A DNA stretch of 64,000 bases, taken from assembly GCF_022427965.1 (NCBI RefSeq), contig NZ_JAKTTI010000001.1, positions 248,001-312,000 of the forward strand. Reading direction: 5' to 3'. The translations under genes and the position numbers were made by a program. The notes under the pieces are model-generated. The model was not told the DNA's origin, did not search any database, and saw only the letters and a program-made list of their open reading frames with translations. This DNA is from Fredinandcohnia quinoae. GTDB lineage: Bacteria > Bacillota > Bacilli > Bacillales > Bacillaceae_L. Shown here piece by piece: positions 19,965-28,993 of this stretch (positions within the stretch are counted from its first letter, which is position 1; every line of letters starts with the position of its first letter).

Positions 19965-20729
19965 TTAAAATGGATATTGGTTAAGCCACTGTCCACCATC
20001 CATTGTTATACATTCACCGTTAATATATGCTGCATCATCTGATAATAAATAATTTGCAAGACCAGCAATCTCCTCAGGGGTTCCTAATCGACCAAGTGGG
20101 ACACTCTGTAATGTGCGTTTCGCTGCTTCCTCAGATTCCCATAATCGGTCTGCCCCACCAGTTCTTTCAATCGGACCTGGTGCGATTGCATTTACTCTGA
20201 TTCCGTACTTTCTTCCCCACTCAACTGCTAAAGTACGAGTCATTGTTAAAACACCTGATTTTGCACATGCGGAATGGATAACACCTGCTCCAGCATTCCA
20301 GGCATATGTAGCAACAATGTTAATTATGCTGCCTTTTATCCCTTTCTCGATCCAATATTTACCTACTTCAGAACTACAATAGAATGTTCCATTCAATACA
20401 ATGTTAATTACAGAATTCCACCCATTTGCAGTAAGCTTTTCCGCAGGACAAATAAAATTACCTGCGGCATTATTAATTAAATAATCGATTCTACCGAATG
20501 CTTTATCAGTTTCATTCACCATATGTTCAACATGTGAGTGCTCTCTAACATCCATTTGAACAATTAGAACTTGATCCTTAAAGGTTTCTATTTCTTTCTT
20601 CGTATCTTCAAGTTTCTCAAGAGTTCTTCCAGTAATAACAACATATGCCCCTTCACTTGCAAAGCGCTTTGCCATATATTTCCCCATACCGCTTGAAGCA
20701 CCTGTTACAATAACTACCTTCCCTTTCAT
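19965..20729 (-). CDS. fadH: 2,4-Dienoyl-CoA reductase (SDR family)
   Basis: 254 residues, equal to B. subtilis FadH (YkuF). It reduces 2,4-dienoyl-CoA with NADPH during degradation of unsaturated fatty acids. The cofactor motif is TGASSGMGKYMAK and NNAAGNFICPAEKL is typical of this enzyme. The usual SDR Tyr of YxxxK is replaced (VIHSACAKSG), as in other dienoyl-CoA reductases. It ends with the conserved MDGGQWLNQYPF. I chose the ATG at 20729 behind AAGGAGGG. Divergent from ykuE, as the yku order predicts. Confidence 0.93.
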   Translation of the reverse strand: MKGKVVIVTGASSGMGKYMAKRFASEGAYVVITGRTLEKLEDTKKEIETFKDQVLIVQMDVREHSHVEHMVNETDKAFGRIDYLINNAAGNFICPAEKLTANGWNSVINIVLNGTFYCSSEVGKYWIEKGIKGSIINIVATYAWNAGAGVIHSACAKSGVLTMTRTLAVEWGRKYGIRVNAIAPGPIERTGGADRLWESEEAAKRTLQSVPLGRLGTPEEIAGLANYLLSDDAAYINGECITMDGGQWLNQYPF

Positions 20730-20900
20730 AATAACCCTCCTTAAAATGAATGATGGTTCATTTTTAAGCATATCACTTTTTATCTAATTTTTCTAATAAT
20801 AGTTTTATAGTAATCTAACTTCATACATTCATTATCATATATATTTTTATGCTATAATAGCATCAATGCATATAGAATTTATGATAGGTTGGCGTTAAGT

Positions 20901-21761
20901 ATGTCCAAAAAATATTCAAGACGGCAATTTTTGAAGCGCACTTTTACCACTACCTTAATTGTCGCACTCACATCATCATTTGGGTATGTGTATGCGAGAT
21001 ATATTGAACCAAAACAAATACAAATTTCTCAACATACCATTTCCCATTCTCTTATTCCAAAAGACTTTAATAACGTGAAAATTGTTCAGTTTAGTGACAC
21101 GCATGTCGGACATTATTTTGATCTAGAGCAATTAGAAAAGATCATCAATACTATTAATGAATTGAGACCAGATATCGTTTTTTTTACTGGTGATCTAATG
21201 GATGAACCTAATAAATACGCAGCTGCAAATCACCTTATTCCAATCCTTTTAAATGTGAAAGCTCCTCTAGGAAAGTACGCAATTTATGGGAATCATGATC
21301 ATGGTGGATACGGTTCAGATATTTATAAAAGTATTATGCTACAATCTGAATTTAATTTATTAATGAATAATTCGATGGAAATTTTGAAAGGCAATAGTAA
21401 AATAATCGTTGCTGGATTAGATGATGCAATGCTTGGAAGACCAGATTTACAAGCAACATTTGATAAGATTGATTCCTCTACATATACGATTTTACTTGCA
21501 CATGAACCTGACATCGCACCAAAGATTTCTGAACTAGGTGCGCATTTACAATTATCTGGGCATAGTCATGGTGGACAGATTCAATTACCTTTTTACGGTC
21601 CACTCATTACACCACCTTTAGGAAGTAATTATTACGAAGGTTCTTATACAATCGGGGATTCTAAAATGACTTTATATGTCAATAGAGGGCTTGGAACTAC
21701 AAGACTCCCATTAAGGTTTTTATCTAAACCAGAAATTTCAGTATTTACATTGCAACAGTAA
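20901..21761 (+). CDS. ykuE: Tat-exported metallophosphoesterase YkuE
   Basis: 286 residues. A twin-arginine signal (KYSRRQFLKRTF) is followed by a hydrophobic stretch, so the folded enzyme is exported by Tat; in B. subtilis YkuE is a known TatAyCy substrate found in the wall. The calcineurin-like metal motifs are complete: DTHVGH, GDLMDE, GNHDHGG, HEPD and GHSHGGQI. The start is the ATG at 20901, which puts the RR motif at the right distance; a TTG 12 bases upstream is less likely. Confidence 0.92.
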   Translation: MSKKYSRRQFLKRTFTTTLIVALTSSFGYVYARYIEPKQIQISQHTISHSLIPKDFNNVKIVQFSDTHVGHYFDLEQLEKIINTINELRPDIVFFTGDLMDEPNKYAAANHLIPILLNVKAPLGKYAIYGNHDHGGYGSDIYKSIMLQSEFNLLMNNSMEILKGNSKIIVAGLDDAMLGRPDLQATFDKIDSSTYTILLAHEPDIAPKISELGAHLQLSGHSHGGQIQLPFYGPLITPPLGSNYYEGSYTIGDSKMTLYVNRGLGTTRLPLRFLSKPEISVFTLQQ

Positions 21762-21769
21762 AAAGATTA

Positions 21770-21804
21770 ATAGTCCGTATGGGAGAAGAACCATACGGAC
21801 TCTT
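21770..21804. terminator. Bidirectional terminator between ykuE and the GGDEF/EAL gene
   Basis: AGTCCGTATGG-GAGAAGAA-CCATACGGACT followed by CTTTTATTTTG: an eleven-pair perfect stem. Confidence 0.85.
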
Positions 21805-23532
21805 TTATTTTGTTAAATAATGCTCGATAATCTCTTTTTCTGGAAGTGGTTTACTAAAAAAATATCCTTGGGCTTTATGGCAATTCATTGATTTAAAAAA
21901 TTCTACCTGTTCCTGCTCTTCGACACCTTCAGCTATTACTGCCAAACCTAAACTTTCGGCTAAATGAATAATTGTTGTTGTAATTGCTGCATCCTTATTA
22001 TCAGTCAAAACATCCTTTACGAAAGATTGATCAATTTTTAATGTATCTATTGGAAACCTTTTTAAATAACTTAAAGATGAATAACCTGTTCCAAAATCAT
22101 CGACAGCAATTTGAACACCAATTTCCTTTAACTTAGTTAGTGTCAATAATGCTTTTTCAGCATCTTGTATAGCCCCTTCAGTTATTTCAAATTCTAAAAA
22201 CTTAGGATCAATTTGATTAGAATCTATTGCAGTCTTAATAATCTCTGCAAGTTTTGATTGCTGAAATTGTTTCGCTGATAAATTTACAGCAACGGAGACA
22301 GATTTATAACCCTTTTTATGCCATTCCTTGATTTTTTTACAAACAGTTGTAATAACCCATTCTCCTATGGATAAAATCAATCCTGTGTCTTCTGCTAATG
22401 GAATAAATTCCGCTGGAGATATATGACCGATAGTTGGATGATTCCATCTTAATAACGCCTCAAAACTACTTACTTCGTTTGAATCAAGATTGAACTGTGG
22501 TTGATAATACAACTCAAGTTCATTTTGATCTATTGCTTTTCTTAGACCATTCTCCAATATCATTTCAGATGCATTAAGCTTTTGCATATTTTTATTATAA
22601 AACTGAAAAATAGATCTTCCTACCTCTTTTGCCCGATACAATGCAGTATCTGCATTTTTGATTAGAGTCTCACCATCTTGCCCATCATGAGGAAATATAC
22701 TAATACCAAGACTAGTTGTAACATAATATTCATCATTATTAAATACGAACGGTTTTTCTATTTCTTTAATAACATTTTCAGCAAATGCCCTGGCTTGCTC
22801 TACTGTTGTATTTAAGAGGATAATTATAAATTCATCTCCACTTTGACGATAAACTTTATACTCTGCACTATTCAAATTACTTAATCTTTGAGCAATTTGA
22901 ATTAGTAATTGGTCTCCTGCTAGATGGCCCATAGTATCATTCAATAATTTAAAGCGATCCAGGTCTATATACATTAACGCAAATTGGTCATGATTATTAC
23001 TTGAATCCTCAACGGTTGAAGCTAAATCCCTTTTAAGGGAGCTACGATTTGGAAGACCTGTTAAATGGTCGTGATATGCCATAAATTCTATTAATTTTTT
23101 TTCATTTACACTTTCGGTTATATCACGGGTTACACTAACAATAAATCTTACTTTACCTTGGTCATCAAATATTGGTGATAATATCGATTCACCATGAACT
23201 GTTCTATCATCCGCTAGTTTTACGACATCCTGAAATGATATCGGTTGCCTTTTTAAAAGAACCGAAGCATACTGCTGCTGAAGGTGGTCGGCCGTTTCTT
23301 TATGTAAAACTTCTTGAAGACTTCTACCAATACAATCATTTTGTAGTTTGGCGTGTCCCTTTGCTACATCATTTATAAAAACATACCGAAATGTTCCATC
23401 TACCTCTACACTCATTACATATATTAAATCTTTAATATGCTTCAGGATAATTTCAAATATGATAGATTCAATACTCTGACCTGTACTTGCAAATTTTTCA
23501 TCATTAGAAATTACATTTTTTAACTTATCCAT
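21805..23532 (-). CDS. PAS-GGDEF-EAL protein, probable c-di-GMP phosphodiesterase
   Basis: 575 residues without membrane segments. A PAS domain (about 20-140) is followed by a GGDEF domain (about 145-305) whose signature reads SGDEF, and a complete EAL domain (about 320-570). The EAL catalytic set is intact: FEALLRW, AVNLSAK, FEITEG, DDFGTGYSSL, TLKIDQSFV and AEGVEE. Hydrolysis of c-di-GMP is therefore likely; synthesis is uncertain because of the Ser in the signature. It occupies the place of ykuI in the yku order but has a different architecture (YkuI lacks GGDEF and ends in a YkuI_C domain). Confidence 0.88.
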   Translation of the reverse strand: MDKLKNVISNDEKFASTGQSIESIIFEIILKHIKDLIYVMSVEVDGTFRYVFINDVAKGHAKLQNDCIGRSLQEVLHKETADHLQQQYASVLLKRQPISFQDVVKLADDRTVHGESILSPIFDDQGKVRFIVSVTRDITESVNEKKLIEFMAYHDHLTGLPNRSSLKRDLASTVEDSSNNHDQFALMYIDLDRFKLLNDTMGHLAGDQLLIQIAQRLSNLNSAEYKVYRQSGDEFIIILLNTTVEQARAFAENVIKEIEKPFVFNNDEYYVTTSLGISIFPHDGQDGETLIKNADTALYRAKEVGRSIFQFYNKNMQKLNASEMILENGLRKAIDQNELELYYQPQFNLDSNEVSSFEALLRWNHPTIGHISPAEFIPLAEDTGLILSIGEWVITTVCKKIKEWHKKGYKSVSVAVNLSAKQFQQSKLAEIIKTAIDSNQIDPKFLEFEITEGAIQDAEKALLTLTKLKEIGVQIAVDDFGTGYSSLSYLKRFPIDTLKIDQSFVKDVLTDNKDAAITTTIIHLAESLGLAVIAEGVEEQEQVEFFKSMNCHKAQGYFFSKPLPEKEIIEHYLTK

Positions 23533-23711
23533 GAAACCATCCCTATGTTCTACTATTATAGTGTATTTTACTTAATATTATATTTTATCGTATAATTAGG
23601 CAATTAGTTGTCTAAATTATCGTTATTTACCTTGTATACATATTGTTTTGTGGGAATTCATTTGCAAAACTTCTTTTCAACAGTATAATAAAAATAGAAA
23701 GGAGAGTACAA

Positions 23712-24179
23712 ATGAATAAACAAGAAAACGAACATTTTCTTGAACAAACAGTGGACAACCTCGCAAGAGCCATCTTTATCGTAAACCGACACGCAAAGAC
23801 GGCAACAAACCCGAAGTTTTTATATTTGCTGAAACGAAAAGCACTAGAAAAATTAGTTACTGAAGGGAAAGCATCAAAAGAAGGGCTCCATTTTTCAAGA
23901 AATCCAAAAAATAGCCAACAACAATCTGACGTGTTAGTATCAGCAGGAGAATATTATTTTCACATGCCTCCTTCAAAAGAAGACTTCTCACGCCTTCCAC
24001 ACCTTGGTAATCTTAATCAAACATATCGTAATCCGAAAACTCATCTTTCACTTTCACAAGCAAAAATTCTCTTACAACAATATGTAGGGATCAGTGAAAA
24101 TGATTCATCACAAAACAAAGCATATAAAAAAACCTACCAAAAACCAATATTTAAAAAACTAGGTGAAAGCTATAGATAG
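23712..24179 (+). CDS. ykyB: YkyB family protein
   Basis: 155 residues, basic, beginning MNKQENEHFLEQTVDNLARA. NRHAKTATNPKFLYLLK, SQQQSDVLVSAGEYYFHMPP and the C-terminal FKKLGESY are conserved in the family. Function unknown. In B. subtilis it lies between the kinA-patA-cheV group and ykuC-ykuE, which fits the neighbours here. The ATG at 23712 follows GAAAGGAGAG. Confidence 0.9.
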   Translation: MNKQENEHFLEQTVDNLARAIFIVNRHAKTATNPKFLYLLKRKALEKLVTEGKASKEGLHFSRNPKNSQQQSDVLVSAGEYYFHMPPSKEDFSRLPHLGNLNQTYRNPKTHLSLSQAKILLQQYVGISENDSSQNKAYKKTYQKPIFKKLGESYR

Positions 24180-24192
24180 CCTAAATAACAAG

Positions 24193-24232
24193 AAAAAACA
24201 GGTAATTGCCAACATAGCATTACCTGTTTTTT
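24193..24232. terminator. Bidirectional terminator ykyB / DUF1906 gene
   Basis: AAAAAACAGGTAAT-N12-ATTACCTGTTTTTT: a fourteen-pair perfect stem with A and T tracts, serving convergent genes. Confidence 0.88.
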
Positions 24233-24239
24233 AAGTTTT

Positions 24240-24890
24240 TTAATATAAGTAAGCAAGGAGACGTTGGTCGGCGAGATTCGTATCAATTGGACACTGCTTA
24301 GAATCACGTCCATATTGCCATACCCAGACATTCGCCTTACAATTTGGTGTTGCTGGCTTGAATTTAGGAGCATTACGTTCTTTCGTAACTCCGGGTTCTG
24401 GCTCTGCACTCCAAAGAATTGCTTGTGTTGCAATTTGATTATTTTTTTTAACAGCTTCACAATATGCATTAGAAAATCCACCTTTAACTGGATCATTATA
24501 AATACCGGATCGGAATCCTGTAGGATACATCGATTCGACCCAACCTCTTAACCATCCCTCATCTACCTCAAAGAAATGTTCAACATTAGCAAATATTGCA
24601 GTATTATTTGGGATTCCAAGTCTTCTCGCATTAAATACCGCATTTCTTGCAGCAATCTGGCCTCTTGAATATCCAATCGCTTCTGAAAACACATTATAAA
24701 TAGGTAAGACTTTTATTCCTTTATTTCGAATAAATGCAATTTCTTCTTTTGTTAACCCCTCGGAAACATTTGGGATAGCTGTTAAATATCTGCCCCAAAA
24801 CCTCGGATTCCCAAAATTATTTTTAACACATGTATACAAATCTTCATTTACAACTGCTGCCGAATCGACACCCCACACATATCTAGGCAT
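24240..24890 (-). CDS. DUF1906 glycoside-hydrolase-like protein (C-terminal part of a split YkuG)
   Basis: 216 residues starting MPRYVWGVDSAAVVNEDLYTCV. The DUF1906 (Rv2525c-like) domain is a TIM-barrel related to glycosyl hydrolases such as GH25 lysozymes; here one sees GVDSA at strand 1, FWGRYLTAIP, GIKVLPIYNVF, NTAIFANVEHFFEVDEGWLRGW and AEPEPGV. Activity is unproven for the family. I chose the ATG at 24890, eight bases after AAAGGAG; upstream in-frame residues lack support. It has no signal peptide. It follows the propeller gene by 31 bases. In B. subtilis YkuG is, as I recall, one polypeptide with related parts. Confidence 0.8.
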   Translation of the reverse strand: MPRYVWGVDSAAVVNEDLYTCVKNNFGNPRFWGRYLTAIPNVSEGLTKEEIAFIRNKGIKVLPIYNVFSEAIGYSRGQIAARNAVFNARRLGIPNNTAIFANVEHFFEVDEGWLRGWVESMYPTGFRSGIYNDPVKGGFSNAYCEAVKKNNQIATQAILWSAEPEPGVTKERNAPKFKPATPNCKANVWVWQYGRDSKQCPIDTNLADQRLLAYLY

Positions 24891-24921
24891 ATAGCCAACT
24901 CCTTTTATCCCGCATCTAACT

Positions 24922-26181
24922 TCATTCTCTCCACTTATGAATAAGTTCGTTATTTTGTCCCCTTGCAAACACATCAATTCGATTTCTTCCCCAAGAAACT
25001 GTACCAGGTTCCGAGGTTAAGGTTCCTCCAAGATCTTCCCAGTCGAGCCAACGAGTACCATTCCAATTTTTATAATAAAGCTGATCTTTCATACCTCTTA
25101 CAAATACATCGATATTATTCGGTTTTCTTGAGGAGGCAGAGGGACTTGAAGTGAATTCGCCTCCGAGACTTTCCCAATTACTCCATGAAGCGCCATTCCA
25201 ATATATGTGTTCAAGGGCTTTATTTTTACCTCGTGCGAATACATCAATTCTATCTGGGCCCCACGATATTGCTGCAGGAGCGGATGTTAAGTGTCCGCCA
25301 AGGTTCTCCCAATCACTCCAATTGCTTCCATTCCAATATAAATGATAGAGCTTCTTGTCACTCCCTCTTGCAAATACGTCCAATCGATTTTCAGCCCATG
25401 AAGCAACTGCAGGAGATGATGTTAAGATACCCCCCAGCTCTTCCCAATCACTCCAACTTGAATCACTCAAATATCGATGAATTAATTGCTGGTCCTCCCC
25501 TCTTGCAAACACATCTATTCTACCATCCCCCCAAGAAACAGCAGCTGGAGACGAAGTTAGCGTCCCACCCAAATCTTCCCACCCCAGCCATGAAGCTCCA
25601 TTCCAGAACCTATGATATAAATGTCGATTTTTTCCTCTGACATATACATCGATACGATTCTTCCTCGTGATAGCTGGCGATGGTCCTGAGGTTAATGTAC
25701 CCCCTAGGACTTCCCAGTCACTCCAGTTCTTTTCTGGTGTGAATCCAACATGCTCTAAGGTTAAACGAATAATTGCTTTTAATACCCGTTCTAATTCGGA
25801 ATTAGGAATACGATAAGGTGCTAAAATGGCGAATATCCAACCAAATTGATTTTGAAGTAAACGAAACATTTGATTCATCTTCTGCTCAATAGAACCAGAA
25901 ACATTGTCCTTATTAATTAATGTGAAATAAACAATTTGCATAGCAACATATTGACTAACTGCAGGATTAAGATTATATTCTGATAGCTTCTTATATTGTG
26001 GATTTAACTTATCCCTTATTGCCATCCAAACAGTTTGAAATTCATTCGTTTGTCGGACCTGAACGGAATAGTTATGATAATTATATGGCTGATAGCCATA
26101 TCCATAATAGTTTGGCTGTCGATAATAATGTTCTGTCCGATAGTATGGATTTGCTTGATACCCGCCATTTATATATTTCAT
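24922..26181 (-). CDS. Tyr-rich protein with six PLL/DUF346-type beta-propeller repeats
   Basis: 419 residues. The first ~40 are Tyr/Asn/Gly-rich (YYGYGYQPYNYHNY), about 40-150 are helical, and about 155-419 hold six repeats of ~45 residues. Each repeat reads W-x-x-WExLGG-x-LTS-x-P ... R-I-DVFARG ... L-x-H-x-YWNG, the fold of PLL-type lectin propellers. A carbohydrate-binding role is inferred; the Tyr-rich head suggests a surface or spore-coat location. Of two nearby ATGs I chose 26181 because GGAGG is eight bases before it. Probably co-transcribed with the DUF1906 gene. Confidence 0.82.
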   Translation of the reverse strand: MKYINGGYQANPYYRTEHYYRQPNYYGYGYQPYNYHNYSVQVRQTNEFQTVWMAIRDKLNPQYKKLSEYNLNPAVSQYVAMQIVYFTLINKDNVSGSIEQKMNQMFRLLQNQFGWIFAILAPYRIPNSELERVLKAIIRLTLEHVGFTPEKNWSDWEVLGGTLTSGPSPAITRKNRIDVYVRGKNRHLYHRFWNGASWLGWEDLGGTLTSSPAAVSWGDGRIDVFARGEDQQLIHRYLSDSSWSDWEELGGILTSSPAVASWAENRLDVFARGSDKKLYHLYWNGSNWSDWENLGGHLTSAPAAISWGPDRIDVFARGKNKALEHIYWNGASWSNWESLGGEFTSSPSASSRKPNNIDVFVRGMKDQLYYKNWNGTRWLDWEDLGGTLTSEPGTVSWGRNRIDVFARGQNNELIHKWRE

Positions 26182-26366
26182 CAACATAACCTCCTCTATT
26201 TTTCCTTTTACTTCATACTATGAAACTTTTAAGGAAAGTAACCCATTTTTTAAGGATCGATTTAGTTAATTGACTAGAAATAGCGGATTCAGATATATCT
26301 TAATTTTCAAAAAATACTTTACTTTTTCTGCTTTTCGCTGCATAATAAAAAGAAAGGAGTGATAAA

Positions 26367-26594
26367 ATGAACCATTTTAAGAAAGAACAAAAAAATGAAC
26401 TAATTGTTATTCCTAATGCGCTTGAAGATGATGAAGAACTGTATGAAAAGGTAGCCGAAATGGTTCTTTACCGATCACAGATTTCCTTTCAAAAGGAAAA
26501 ATTAATGGAAAGAATTGATCAATCCCTAATTAATAGAAATAAAGAAGCTTTTATGGAGCTTTCAAAACAATATATAACCCTTCAAAATAAATAA
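26367..26594 (+). CDS. Small IDEAL-domain protein
   Basis: 75 residues. The C-terminal half (KLMERIDQSLINRNKEAFMELSKQY) fits the IDEAL domain, a short helical motif found in small Firmicutes proteins and in the C-terminus of ComK-related and YpiB-type proteins. The N-terminal half is acidic. Strong ribosome site AAAGGAGTGATAAA before the ATG, and its own terminator. Function unknown; IDEAL domains are thought to bind proteins. Confidence 0.7.
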   Translation: MNHFKKEQKNELIVIPNALEDDEELYEKVAEMVLYRSQISFQKEKLMERIDQSLINRNKEAFMELSKQYITLQNK

Positions 26595-26599
26595 TAATA

Positions 26600-26646
26600 A
26601 AGGTGTTACATCTCACAATTTGTGAAACGTAACACCTTTTTATTTT
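26600..26646. terminator. Bidirectional terminator between the IDEAL gene and kinA
   Basis: AAGGTGTTAC...GTAACACCTTTTTATTTT with an inner CTCACAA-TTTGTGA stem: a long imperfect hairpin closing both convergent genes. Confidence 0.85.
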
Positions 26647-28484
26647 AGTACTAATGGTAAGCAAATTTCAAAAGTTGTCCCCTTGTCCTCGATACTCTCA
26701 ACCTTAATTTGACCATTATGATTCTCAATGATATTATAGCTTACCATTAAACCCAATCCAGTCCCTTTTTCCTTTGTCGTAAAGAATGGCTCACCAATTC
26801 GCCTCATTACATGTTCTGGAATGCCACATCCTTCATCAGTAAAAGAGATTAATATTTTTCCATTTGAAACCTTTGTCTTAATATAAATATTACCCCCATC
26901 AGACATTGCGTCGATAGAGTTTTTTATAAGATTAATAAATACCTGTTTAATTTGATTGCCATCACAAGTTATAAGGGAATCCACTGGCTCAAGCTCTAGG
27001 TTAATCTGAATATTCTTTAAAATAGCTTGAGTATCTAATAATGTGACAACATTTATTAATATAGTCTTAACATCTACTTCTCTAAATTTTATATCGGTTG
27101 GCTTTGCAAGTAGTAATAACTCACTTAAAATAAGCTCAATTCGATTTAATTCAGAAAAAATAATATCAAAATATTGCTTTTTCGCTTCAAAGTCTATATT
27201 AAATAATTGTAAAAATCCTTTTATCGCAGTAAGTGGATTCCGTATTTCATGTGCGATTCCGGCTGCCAACTGACCAGCAATCGATAATTTCTCCGATTGA
27301 ATCATTAAGTTTTCAGCCTTAACACGATCGGAAATATCACGAATAATAACTTGAACCGCATTTTCACCAAAATATGTAGTTGGTATTCCTATGAGCTCAG
27401 TAAATACTTGTGAGCCCTGTAGCGTGTACCAAGACTGTTTACTAAAATTCACTTCTTTTTTCTCTTTATTAACTATGTCAATAAACTGTCTAACTTGTTC
27501 ATGATTTTCCGGATGTAAAAAAGTATAAATATTTTTACCTAACATTTCTGTGTAGCTATTCGCATCAAACATATTCACACCAGAATCATTAATAAAAACC
27601 CAATTATTTTGATAGATAACTGCAATCGTGTCAATTGAGTTTTGAACGATACGTTGGTAACGCTCACGACTTCTATGAATGATATCATGAAATGCCTTTC
27701 TTGATGAAATATCATGTAATACGATATATTCAAACTTTTCATTATCAAAAACGGCAGGAACAGCTTTTACTTCGACATCAATAATATTTCCATCCGCTTT
27801 CTTCCACTTTTGCTCGATAATTCCAACACTATGTCCCAGCTGTAATTGTTGGGTTCTTTTAGCTACAACTTCATGAAATTCATCTTCAATAAAATGATAA
27901 ATTGATGATCCTATAAAATCAGTTCTAGATGTAACTGCTAAAAGGTTAACTGCTCCTGTATTCATATATACAATTTGACCAAGCTTCGTAATGATTATAG
28001 GAAATGGGGCTTCCTCTAATAAAATTGAAGACTGACCTCGTAATTGTTCAGAAAATTGATGATGGGTTATTAAAGTTTGTAATGAGCCGTCATCAACTTT
28101 TTTATCTTGCTTTTTTTTCATGGAAGGTTCATACAACATGTGCAATTTTAGCAGTACCTCCTCATATTTGCCTGAAGAGTGTCCTATTGGTTCTAATATT
28201 GTTTCAAACCAAATATATTCATTTCCAGATGTTTTCATTCGAAATGTACATGGAATTTCTGTTGGAGAACTAAAAAAATAGCTTTCCAATAAGAAAGTAT
28301 CATCTTGGTGAATAATTCTTTTTAAAGAAGTATAAATAAGTTCATCTTTTTTATATCCAAGTATTTCTTCACAATTATTAGAAATATAAAGGATTTTACC
28401 ATTAGTAGTAACTGAAATGGCTAAATGAACAGAAGCCTTCACACATTCTGTCAATTCATTTGGTAAATTTACATTATTCTTCAT
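26640..28484 (-). CDS. kinA: Sporulation histidine kinase KinA
   Basis: 614 residues (606 in B. subtilis), soluble, with three PAS domains (about 20-120, 155-265, 275-395), a dimerisation domain with the phospho-acceptor His near residue 410 (GQLAAGIAHEIRNPLTAIKG) and a C-terminal ATPase domain (N-box NLIKNSIDAM, G1 DEGCGIP, G2 GTGLGL). SRERYQRIVQNSIDTIAVI and PTTYFGENAVQVIIRDIS match KinA closely. KinA starts the Spo0F-Spo0B-Spo0A phosphorelay. The adjacent ykwC and nearby ykyB fit the B. subtilis kinA locus. ATG behind AAGGGGGG. Confidence 0.92.
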   Translation of the reverse strand: MKNNVNLPNELTECVKASVHLAISVTTNGKILYISNNCEEILGYKKDELIYTSLKRIIHQDDTFLLESYFFSSPTEIPCTFRMKTSGNEYIWFETILEPIGHSSGKYEEVLLKLHMLYEPSMKKKQDKKVDDGSLQTLITHHQFSEQLRGQSSILLEEAPFPIIITKLGQIVYMNTGAVNLLAVTSRTDFIGSSIYHFIEDEFHEVVAKRTQQLQLGHSVGIIEQKWKKADGNIIDVEVKAVPAVFDNEKFEYIVLHDISSRKAFHDIIHRSRERYQRIVQNSIDTIAVIYQNNWVFINDSGVNMFDANSYTEMLGKNIYTFLHPENHEQVRQFIDIVNKEKKEVNFSKQSWYTLQGSQVFTELIGIPTTYFGENAVQVIIRDISDRVKAENLMIQSEKLSIAGQLAAGIAHEIRNPLTAIKGFLQLFNIDFEAKKQYFDIIFSELNRIELILSELLLLAKPTDIKFREVDVKTILINVVTLLDTQAILKNIQINLELEPVDSLITCDGNQIKQVFINLIKNSIDAMSDGGNIYIKTKVSNGKILISFTDEGCGIPEHVMRRIGEPFFTTKEKGTGLGLMVSYNIIENHNGQIKVESIEDKGTTFEICLPLVLK

Positions 28485-28531
28485 GATGCTGAACCCCCCT
28501 TCTTGCTATGATATTAAAATATAAAACAAAT

Positions 28532-28562
28532 AGATTTCAATAAAGTACTACTACTACCTTAA
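28532..28562 (-). promoter_or_regulatory. Possible sigma-H promoter of kinA
   Basis: On the - strand TAAGGTAGT and ATTGAAATC are separated by 11 bases, close to the sigma-H pattern RNAGGAWWW-N11-12-RNNGAATWW, 48 bases before the ATG. B. subtilis kinA is sigma-H dependent. The -10 has GAAA instead of GAAT, so this is tentative. Confidence 0.35.
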
Positions 28563-28689
28563 TTTAGAAAATCAGCCATATCCATAGGCAGAAAGACCTG
28601 TTTTATAAAATATTGTTAAAAAATTCAAAAATTATTTTATGCATATGAATGTATGACGGTTTCACTATTAAGATTGTAAAATCAAAATA

Positions 28690-28720
28690 AAAAATGCCAC
28701 ATTTTATTGTGGCATTTTGC
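28690..28720 (-). terminator. Terminator of the 60-residue hydrophilic protein gene
   Basis: On the - strand AAAATGCCAC-AATAAA-ATGTGGCATTTTTTATTTTG: a ten-pair stem with a T-run. Confidence 0.85.
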
Positions 28721-28738
28721 TCGTTTAATATCGGTTTT

Positions 28739-28921
28739 TTAGAAGGATCCTTTGTATTCTCCATCATTTTTGGATGATTTCATTCTTTTTGCTTTTTCTT
28801 TATGCTTTTGATTGGCAGCATGACTTCCTAGCTCTTGACCAAATTCTGAGTCTGTAACAGCAGAGTCGAAGCCTTGTTTATTTTTTTGTTCTGCGTCTTG
28901 CTTATTTGTGCCTTTTGGCAT
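28739..28921 (-). CDS. Small hydrophilic protein, possible gamma-type SASP relative
   Basis: 60 residues, very rich in Lys, Gln, Ser and Gly with no hydrophobic core (MPKGTNKQDAEQKNKQ, SEFGQELGSH). The composition and the FGQE-like turn recall gamma-type small acid-soluble spore proteins (GQFGTEFA), but the repeats of SspE are absent, so the link is weak. G-rich ribosome sequence (AGGGGGTGCGGTGA) before the ATG and a clear terminator support a real gene. Confidence 0.55.
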   Translation of the reverse strand: MPKGTNKQDAEQKNKQGFDSAVTDSEFGQELGSHAANQKHKEKAKRMKSSKNDGEYKGSF

Positions 28922-28993
28922 ATTTCACCGCACCCCCTCGTACAAATATCATAGTTATTGTTCATCAGGGATGTTATTTCTATACCTATAATA

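Noticed and set aside
24890-24980. Apparent frameshift joining the propeller gene and the DUF1906 gene into one YkuG
   Set aside because: The upstream gene ends cleanly after its last blade, and the downstream gene has its own ATG with AAAGGAG at eight bases. No sequence continuity is needed, so two separate genes explain the data better.
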